Source of the DNA: Rhizophagus clarus
Lineage: Eukaryota; Glomeromycota; Glomeromycetes; Glomerales; Glomeraceae
DNA length: 64,000 nt
Direction of reading: 5' to 3'
NCBI GenBank assembly: GCA_015698045.1
Contig: BLAL01000012.1
Coordinates: 1,116,001 to 1,180,000, forward strand
The notes under the pieces were generated by a model. It searched no databases. It saw only the letters and a list, made by a program, of their open reading frames with translations, and was not told where the DNA came from. Position 1 is the stretch's first letter; every line of letters starts with the position of its first letter. A program made the position numbers and the translations under genes. This document shows, one piece after another, positions 56,508-64,000 of the stretch.

Positions 56508-57189
56508 TCAACAAACTTAATCTTTATTTAATTATATTAATTTTTTGCAGGCATTTGGATTTAAATAAATTGATAGAGCAATTTTAAAATTCTATTGAAA
56601 AACTTCGAAAAATTAAACTGAATTATACAATCTTTTTATTAATGAAAATACTTCACACTTTATGTGCCTCAGAAATTTGAATTTCAAATACATCTTAACC
56701 CTGAATCGAAAAGATGCTTTTCAGATTAATTGTAGTATAATGATGGTTTATTTTGGTTAACAGAAATATGCATACCAATTAGTGAATTAGAACTAATCAT
56801 AGATGGTATGACTGAGATCAATTTTAATATTAATAAATTAATCAAAGATTAACTAATATTATTTATATGAAAAAATTTGATAATAATTTTTCGTATCAAG
56901 GTTTTACCGTCTAGCACTGCCTATAGTATCCCCCTTTATGTATACCCCCAGTTAAACAATTGAGAAATTTGATTGGGATAGTTTATTCTTAAATTAGCTA
57001 AACTTTATTTAAGTTTAAATTTCAGATTTAACTCTTAATTCAATTCAACCAGAAACCTTAAAAATATCTTTTGTTAAATGGAAGAACGGACACCCTATGA
57101 TATTAGTATTACTAGACCCAGATATCAAAAATGACAAGAATTTAATAGAAGAATATAAAGCAGAAGGAATAGTTAGTAAAATATTTTAA
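56508..57189 (+). pseudogene. Decayed F-box family gene, middle to C-terminus
   Basis: Begins with a LFNYINFLQAFGFK-like block, then ENTSHFMCLRNLNFKYILT, LTEICIPISELELII and, after about 110 unrelated bases with a CCGTCTAGCACTGC word (56907), TLKISFVKWKNGHPMILVLL and LIEEYKAEGIVSKIF to TAA at 57187-57189. The F-box is absent. Confidence 0.7.
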
Positions 57190-57306
57190 TGAAGCCTGAA
57201 ATTATAATTATTTTGTTAATTATTTCTGTTAATTTTCAAATTCATTGAATTTGGCCATTTTTTGTTTGTTTTGAAATTCATAAAATTATTTTGTAGAGAT
57301 TCAATC

Positions 57307-57510
57307 ATGAGCAAAACAAAGGATCCGATCATAAGAGCAGAGAATTACCCTAATGTTATGGTTTATTGTGGGAAAAGTAGCGTGGCACTAGTAAGAGATG
57401 CTTTCCGCCCACAAAATGGTGCATGCTCCGAGAAGGAAGCGGTTAAAAGTTCGTCCAGTAGAGGCAAGAGTGGCAGAAATTGTATGTCCTGTGAACAGTA
57501 TCGATCTTGA
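57307..57510 (+). CDS. Small unrecognised ORF, 67 aa
   Basis: Starts MSKTKDPIIRAENYPNVMVY and ends CMSCEQYRS. An in-frame ATG lies upstream at 57262, but the intervening codons are Phe/Leu-rich like the AT background, so 57307 is preferred. Codon use is distinctly richer in G+C and the protein has Cys, Arg and Ser-rich stretches. I do not recognise a domain. It could be the first exon of a gene whose remainder was disrupted by the TIR element at 57618 (see 59191). Confidence 0.35.
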   Translation: MSKTKDPIIRAENYPNVMVYCGKSSVALVRDAFRPQNGACSEKEAVKSSSSRGKSGRNCMSCEQYRS

Positions 57511-57617
57511 TTTGTATTACTTAATACTAACCAACCCTTTGATTTTCTAGGCCTTGTTTCATGTAAAAATCACGAAACAATAATTTTTATATCGTAGTTT
57601 CCTAGATACTAACCATG

Positions 57618-58267
57618 CCCTATAAAAAATAAGTGTCCAGATAATGTCCAGAAAATGTCCGGAAAAATTGTCTAAATAATTGTCCAGAAATTCTGGATAC
57701 TGTGTGTCCGGAAACTGTTCCGAAAACACTGCATTTCCGGGATATTAGGAATTTGTCCTGAAATTGTCCAGAAATGTATTTTCGTAAAATTTTGCCACAA
57801 AAAATGATCAATGGATAGATGATCATCATTATTCCTTAACCCAAAATTTTTATATCATAGATATATAGTATTTTTGCCTGCTCTGCAATTTTAATTAGTA
57901 CGACAGAAAAGATTTTGAATGTCAGTTTTGTGATTTTTGCATTTTTTTACAAAATTAATTTATCCTTTTTTGGAAATAGTATCCAGAATTTGTCCTGAAC
58001 TTTTTCATGTCCGGAATTTGTTTATCTGGTTTTTTACTATGTCCAGAATTTGTCCAGGTTTAACTGTCCAGAATTTGTCCAAAATTTTATACCGAACAAA
58101 TACTGGACGAATTCTGGACAAAGTTAGGACATGTCAAAATTTTAAGTATCAGAAGTGTGTCAGACATGTACCAAAAAAAGTGGACATTTTCCGGACACAT
58201 CAGATTTATTCTGGACATTTTCCAGACATTTTTGATAACATTTTCCAGACATTTATTTTTTATAGGG
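57618..58267. mobile_element. CCCTATA-type TIR element, 650 bp (empty form)
   Basis: Ends CCCTATAAAAAATAA and TTATTTTTTATAGGG with the duplication ATG at 57615-57617 and 58268-58270. The sequence is the reverse complement of the outer parts of 33257-35662, without the recombinase insert. The interior repeats TCTGGACAAATTC/TGTCCAGAAAATG words. ORFs inside are readings of these repeats, not genes. Confidence 0.85.
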
Positions 58268-58270
58268 ATG

Positions 58271-58864
58271 TACGGTAGTTTAATTATCATTCCTGAACCA
58301 TACTGCATCAAATCGGTAGATTTTTTTATAGCTAATAATAAATATTTCTTTCATTTTCATGAAATAGACGGAGTGAAGCAGATTTTGGTGCTGCGGTAAA
58401 TCAGATGGTAATGAGAAATTTTTTGTGCTGAAATTAATTTACTAACTAAATAAGGCCACTTAACTTGAAATGGATTGATCAAAAGAGATCAGGTGAGTTA
58501 ATTATTATAATTTGTTACTAATTACTAATAATAATTATTTTTTTCACTAACTATTTATTTTCACATGTACTGTATATGCATATAATAAACAACACAGTAC
58601 AATGATTAAATATTAAAAAAAAAGTGTGGCAATTTATTTTTTAAAAAATTAATAAAACATTTGTAAATAAATAATCAAACTGCAAAGAAACATGTAGAAA
58701 CAAAAATGAAAAAATGGTGACTTATATATGATTCCGATATCTTTTACTAGTAGAAGCATTATTAATTTCTTTTTAATAAAATTCTCTCTAATTTTTATTG
58801 TAATAATCCAATAATAACAATTTTTTGATAGGTCTACCACAATATATACAAATGTTTTGCATTA
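58271..58864. other. Spacer
   Basis: AT-rich; no gene supported. Confidence 0.3.
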
Positions 58865-59109
58865 TTGGAACCGGTTAAGAAAATAACCGAAGATCATTTT
58901 CATATTAATTAAATTAAATAAGAATTCTGGTCAAACTTCTGACGCTGGCCAAAATTTAACTAAATTCGGAATTTTTTTTTTGACACGTTAATTCCGGTCA
59001 CAACTTAATGCCGGCCGAAATTATGTTTCGCAAATGATAATTCTGGCCAAATTTTAATGCCGACCAGAATTAAGTTTTAACCGGTTAAGGTTTTTTGGAC
59101 CGGTTCCAA
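58865..59109. mobile_element. Possible MITE with TTGGAACCGGT ends
   Basis: TTGGAACCGGT at 58865 is mirrored by ACCGGTTCCAA ending at 59109. The interior holds repeated GGCCRRAATTA and AATTCTGGCC words, the same dispersed motif seen at 22540, 27580, 45480 and 60780. No clear target duplication. Confidence 0.4.
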
Positions 59110-59190
59110 ACTCTATTATGCATTCCTGTCATTAGAAAGAAATAATTATTAGTAGTGTGTTAAAATTTATTTAGTAGTAAAGAAGGTACA

Positions 59191-59346
59191 TAGCAAGTTC
59201 CTCCTCCAGAGCAAGCAGACTTTACCAACAACAAAGTTGGGGTGCCTGAATTGAAAGATTGGGATGGTTACCAAGCGAACAAACCCAGTAATTCTCCTAA
59301 GTCAAGACGCGGTCAACCTAGGAGTTACCCTTACTTTGCAAAATAA
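59191..59346 (+). pseudogene. C-terminal coding fragment, unrecognised
   Basis: After an ACATAG acceptor-like site the frame reads QVPPPEQADFTNNKVGVPEL, then KDWDGYQANKPSNSPKSRRG and ends SYPYFAK with TAA at 59344-59346. It has strong protein-like composition and higher GC than its flanks. There is no ATG, so it is either a last exon or a relic. The polar, Pro/Asn/Lys-rich tail has no recognisable domain. Confidence 0.4.
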
Positions 59347-61026
59347 AAAATAACACACCTTATTTGGAGTTTATTTGCTTTTGCTTCTTTTCTTCTTTAT
59401 AGAAAGGGCATCTAACGCTTCTTTCAGAAGATGACGAACTGCTTCTTTTCTTCTTTAGAAAAGGATCCACGATATAAGAAAGTTATTGCTTTACAATTTT
59501 TTTGTTATTATGATTATTATTATGATAGTATAATTCAACATTCGTTTTCAAGATCCGTTGGTCTTAAATAATAATAAATTCTTATAGAAAATATGACTTG
59601 GATTGACACACTTTTAGTCTGATGAAAAATTTTTTAGTCATAGGTGATAAATTGTTATACAATCAAACATATATTTGTCAGGATGCTAGTAATATCTTAT
59701 AATATTTGGTAATAGTTACTTATTATGATCTAAAATTGGTTTTGATTCAGTCAATCTCGTCAAATTTACAATAATTTTAATTATTTATTCATATATTAAT
59801 TTTAATTGTAATCTAGACATAAAAATATCGAAAATCTCATTGACCCAGCTTCTGTCAATTAGAGTCAATGTTGACATGAAACGAAAATAAGCTTTAATAT
59901 ATACACAGTAAATTTCCTTTAATATAAAAGTATTAGATGACAAATTTGATATATTTTAATATACATACTGTATTTAGACGGTTGGTTTAATTAAAATCAA
60001 CATTTGTCGGGTTTGAAAATCGTCACGGCCTTTCAGTTGTCATTATTACATAATTTATATATTTTTTATGGTTTCACTATGTCATAAGATCCGATTTTAC
60101 ATAATCTATTCCAGAATTTCAGAATTCTAAAGAATTAAAAAAAAATAACGAATTTTAATTTATTTTTACTTATATGCATCCTTTCTTAAAAGGATGCCTC
60201 TTAATACACATTTTCAACTCCCACCTTCAGCTTATTGTGACTGTTGAAGAAGCGAGTGGTGTTCCCAGAACTGGAAAATATTTTAAACAAGAGATTGAGA
60301 GATTTACCAAATTCACCAAATGATATTGGACCATAATAGATTACACCTTTATAATAATTGATAACAAATGATCATGTTGAAATGACCTTGATTGAGTGAC
60401 CTAGACATTTGTTATTCGAACCATTTATTTTTAATGCGGCCAAATTTATGATTCCACAGGTTTATAATACACGGAACATTTGAAATCGTTTAAATAATTT
60501 TGGCCGGTATAATCTATTGTGGCGGACTTATAAAATACCGAAATTCATCCATATCCGTCATTTAAACCGATTTATCTATAAATATTTTTAGCCTGTTTAA
60601 GTCCCAGAATTTATTAATGAACAGTCAAAAATGAACCACAAAAATTTTTTTGTACCCAAGTTGAGTCTAACTATTTTTACCGTGTGTATATAGCTTAATA
60701 TATTTCACATGTTATTAATGAAGTATTGCTCAGCAGATGACACGTATCTTACTTAAAATTTCCATGATTTTGGCCGGAATTACATGTCTTCGGCCGGCAT
60801 TAGGAAATTATGCATGTAACAATAAGGGGGTGACAAATAGGATTTTACATAGCGAAAAAATTTGTCCCTGGAATACATAGTAAAAATGGAAAATAGGGAG
60901 GGTATGATACCGATAACGAATTTTTTAAAGTCAGAAAATTTTGTGGTGATACTGGGGAAGATAAATCCATTCTTTATTTATTAGTTCTGCAAACTTTTAG
61001 ATTTAAAGAATTTAATCACAATTATA
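59347..61026. other. Intergenic region
   Basis: No gene supported. CTTCTTTTCTTCTTTA is repeated at about 59383 and 59442. GGCCGG words occur at 60500 and 60770-60800. Confidence 0.35.
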
Positions 61027-61257
61027 CCGTATAGCACTGCATATAGTACCTGTTTTATACGAAAACCTGGTTCAAAAGTTAGGAAATACCCGGGGTTGGT
61101 ATTGTGGGTACAATATAATTTTTACCAGAACTAGGCTTAAGTTACCAAAATTAAGGGACGGTATTAACAAAGGGTAAAATTTTTGTATCCGGTAAAATAC
61201 CCGAGTCTTATAATATGGGGACGCTCAAAGGAGAATACTATATGCAATGCTATACGG
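61027..61257. mobile_element. 231-bp MITE with CCGTATAGCACTGC ends
   Basis: CCGTATAGCACTGCATATAG is mirrored by CTATATGCAATGCTATACGG, with one mismatch, and TA flanks both ends. TA duplication suggests a Tc1/mariner-type origin. A lone similar end lies at about 56907. Confidence 0.65.
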
Positions 61258-61289
61258 TAATGAAAAAAATGATGAAAAATCAAATTAAA

Positions 61290-61510
61290 AATGAAACTAT
61301 GATTTTTTTATTCAAAATTTCAAATACATCTTTTTACTGAGGCCAAAAGATGCCTTTCAGAATAAAATTCCTTAGTTGTAATACTGGCATAAATAATAAT
61401 ATTTTAGATTGGTCGCAATTCAACTAAAGAATTGGAATTTATTATTGATATTATTGAAAAACAAAATAACAATATTGCTAAATTAATTGATTCCTTTAAC
61501 TGTTAATAAT
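61290..61510 (+). pseudogene. Short remnant of an F-box family gene
   Basis: Pieces reading FQIHLFTEAKRCLSE, FLSCNTGINNNILD and KELEFIIDIIEKQNNNIAKL match the IPGAKQCFSEIVFLSCYT and ELFIE..NNGIxKLI blocks, in more than one frame. Both ends of the gene are missing. Confidence 0.6.
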
Positions 61511-62229
61511 TTAATAATTTCTATTTTCTGAAGAATTATTACGATTTCAAACTGATTAATATGGAATGATGCTACCAGGTCGGTTTGAGAATATATTCAT
61601 CCTGATCTGAAAAGACCCGTAAACACAAGCACAGTTTAACTCCTATAAACCAGCCCGAATTTTTAGTAAATTAATTGATACTTTGAAAATGTTTGTTGTT
61701 AATAAATTAATATGGGTTTATCGATAATATACTACTTATTATCGCGGATCAAGAAAATTTATGATTCGGCATGCGGATCACGGATCATTAAAATTATTAA
61801 TACCGACCAATTTAAAAGTCGTAGTTTAATAATGCAATGTTACGTACTCCTCATGCCAAAAAAAAAACAAAAACTATATGAAGTAATTACTCTCGTTTAC
61901 TTTCACAATCTAATCCTAAGTTATCTAAATTAAGAATGAAACTTGCATAATTGAGGCAGATTTCTATTTAATGTTACTTATAACTATGTCAACCTGAACA
62001 GAATTTAGAATGAATTGAATGAATTGTGGAAAGTATTTAAGAAAAATTTTATTTTATTATTTTTTTTTTTATTAACATGCATATCTCTTTATTATTTAAA
62101 GAAATCATAATTACTTTTAAAAATAAATATTTCACCAGTTTATTAATTATTGTCGTATCTACAAAATAAATCACTTTTCTCGTAACTTGTCTTTCATACT
62201 TAATAATAGTTATTAAACCTTTAATTCTA
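61511..62229. other. Spacer
   Basis: AT-rich; the small ORF at 61712 has no recognisable domain. Confidence 0.3.
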
Positions 62230-62451
62230 TTAAATATTTTGAACTGCTTGTACCCATCTTTGATTACCAATATTCTCTTGTTCTTCTACAAAGCTCAATG
62301 CTTCACATAATGTTAATTTGTAATCTTTAAATAATTGCATCTTTTGACCATCATTATTCATTAAACTTGTTGCGTTACTTAATACATTGTCAAAAAAAAA
62401 AAATAAAATAAAATAAAATAAACGTTTATTTTTGTTACTATTAACAAACAT
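62230..62451 (-). CDS. Minus-strand coding piece, unrecognised
   Basis: The convincing part is the last 52 or so residues: NVLSNATSLMNNDGQKMQLF, then KDYKLTLCEALSFVEEQENI and NQRWVQAVQNI. The first 20 residues are Phe/Leu low-complexity and look like an intron (a GTAAATAAT donor follows CAAACAAAG at about 62460), so the start is unreliable. An upstream exon is possible at about 62460-62530 (RYILPYEESMQIPSSNP). No family is recognised. Confidence 0.4.
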   Translation of the reverse strand: MFVNSNKNKRLFYFILFFFFDNVLSNATSLMNNDGQKMQLFKDYKLTLCEALSFVEEQENIGNQRWVQAVQNI

Positions 62452-62871
62452 TATTTACCTTTGTTTGGATTAGAAGATGGAATTTGCATCGATTCTTCAT
62501 ATGGTAAAATATATCTTTTGACGTTTAACTTTGTGAAAAAAGAAGGATTAATTGTAAATTAATTAAATGCTTACAAAGAAAAAATTGATTTTATCGCCGT
62601 TTTCAAAATGTTGATGTTATTTATTTGTGATTAAATATTCAAATACCAATATTCATCCGGTTTTCGTCCATTTTTCGTCCGGTTTTCGAGTTTTTTTTTC
62701 TTCTTCCAAACATAACAGCATCAACCATTTTGAAAACAGCGATAAAAAGCCTAAACAAGAAATTTCAGTATCAGTAAATATTCATTATCAATTTCTTTTT
62801 TACAAATTGTTCTATCCTTTTAAAATCTTTTCGCCATAAAGGCCACATAAATACTTGTTATTGTTGTAGAA

Positions 62872-63126
62872 TTAAACAAGTAAGAAATATTCATTAGTGT
62901 CAATTTTTAAAATCTTTTCAAATAGTTGTTTTGAAATTTCTTTTAGTGTTAAATCTATATTAGATTGATTAGATCGTCCATATCGTAAAGTTTTTTTATG
63001 ATGAAATTTTTAAGTTGTCGTAGTTATAGGTGTTTTTATAACAGGACGACTGGACGAATTATTCAATTGGTTATATTTTGTTATATTTTCATTAATGAAA
63101 GATTCCAAGGGTAAATTTTTCAACAT
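62872..63126 (-). pseudogene. Minus-strand coding piece with one in-frame stop
   Basis: From the ATG at 63126 the frame reads MLKNLPLESFINENITKYNQ to a TAA at 63010-63012, then continues in the same frame KFHHKKTLRYGRSNQSNIDL and TLKEISKQLFEKILKIDTNE to TAA 62872-62874. Together they form 85 codons with protein-like composition. It may belong to the same gene as 62230-62451, further downstream on this strand. No domain is recognised. Confidence 0.4.
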
Positions 63127-64000
63127 TTTTACATTCTTGTAAATTACTAGTAATTGCAGTGTTCATATTGAAAGTGGAAAATCGAAACTTTTTATGTAAT
63201 TACGTAACTGTTTAATAAAAATCATGTGATTTGTGATGATCACATGATTTACGCAGAATTTTTTGGAGATGGGGTAGTTAATTGTGGTGTGTATTGTATG
63301 TGATGATTTTACCTATCTAAGTAATCCCAAGTACTCACTGCTTCGACATCGAAACTTAATATATCATCGTTTTTATTAATAAACATCGCTATACGTTACA
63401 CAAATATAATAATGATGACTTACACCTACAATTCTTTCAACTGCTATTAACTGAACCAATTGATTAAAAAAAAAAAAAAAAGTAAATGATTAATTAAAAT
63501 TTATAAAAAAAAAATGACATCTGCTTCTTCTATTAAAACCTTTAGAACTTTAGGAATATTTATATTTAAATATTAATGTAAGGTGAAAGTCAGGAAATCT
63601 TTAAAGAAAAATTTCCCTTCCCAAATCTTCCACTAAACACCTGTTACCTAGTTGTAGTCGTTACAAATATTTAGAATATTTGGAAAACGGTTTTTAAGAA
63701 TCGGTTTATAAATTAAAGCAAAAACAATAAAACCATTATTAAAGCATTACGATATTAACGTTTTAATAATAATTATAATTTATTTTGTAGTCTTGAAATC
63801 CGATTTTCATTTTTTACAAAATTAATTGTCGATCACACTAATTCAAAGTGGCGATAAAACGTTCAAGCAAATAAAGATCGTAATTTTTATCGAATCGAGA
63901 GAAGCATGGTGTTCGACCGGAATTACAGTTATTTTCAACCAACACTAAGCTTTTAAACTATACAAACTAATTTTTTTTACGATAATATAAACCCTTCTCA
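63127..64000. other. Spacer to end of window
   Basis: No gene supported. A palindrome, AAATCATGTGAT and ATCACATGATTT, lies at about 63221-63252. Confidence 0.35.

Noticed and set aside
57620..58399. Several overlapping Phe/Ser/Cys-rich ORFs on both strands, with relatives at 33141-33605 and 35454-35660
   Set aside because: They are readings of the TGTCCAGAAA/TTCTGGACA repeat inside a non-autonomous TIR element, and similarity between the loci is explained by the element.

Overview
The window is about 75% A+T and eukaryotic. It has spliceosomal introns (GTAAGA donors, TACTAAT branch points, T-rich acceptors), homopolymer-rich spacers, many transposon relics and a lineage-expanded F-box/LRR-like gene family. 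This combination suggests a Glomeromycotina (arbuscular mycorrhizal) fungus of the Rhizophagus type. That is an inference from style and family content; no species-specific marker was seen.

The recognisable host genes are one tandem family, all on the + strand. It comprises a 3' partial copy (1-594), five intact F-box genes (4814-6238, 6563-8008, 23811-25292, 27839-29236, 29727-31115) and six decaying copies (8827, 51012, about 53140, 54464, 56508 and 61290). Four intact members end in DFEW. Six loci share an upstream motif close to CGTAATCGTACAATGTGTCA. In one gene an upstream ATG lies inside this motif, so the real start is further downstream.

Between these genes lie mobile and repeated DNA. 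(i) A 5'-truncated, frameshifted Ty3/Gypsy element (about 13760-18907) has a thymidylate-kinase-like gene between RNase H and integrase, and its integrase is split by a 944-bp foldback element flanked by a 6-bp GAAAAT duplication. (ii) A family of terminal-inverted-repeat (TIR) elements starts CCCTATRAAAAAA and is flanked by 3-bp duplications. It has four members (31676-32022, 33257-35662, 45006-46305, 57618-58267), and one of them carries a broken Crypton-like tyrosine recombinase. (iii) Several TA-flanked or otherwise delimited MITEs are present. (iv) Large AT satellites occupy 18908-21330 and 37350-41882.

The least explained feature is a set of tandem exon-intron units. On the minus strand at 11640-13084, 31-32-nt putative exons alternate with introns of about 82 nt in a 112-115-bp period. 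Related arrays occur at 43450-44540 (+) and 47920-48610 (-), with a looser one at 25790-26650 (+). The arrays at 13 kb and 43 kb each have a C/T-rich tract upstream on the sense strand.

The last 7 kb hold only small unrecognised coding pieces, MITEs and decayed family members. No rRNA, tRNA or CRISPR was supportable.
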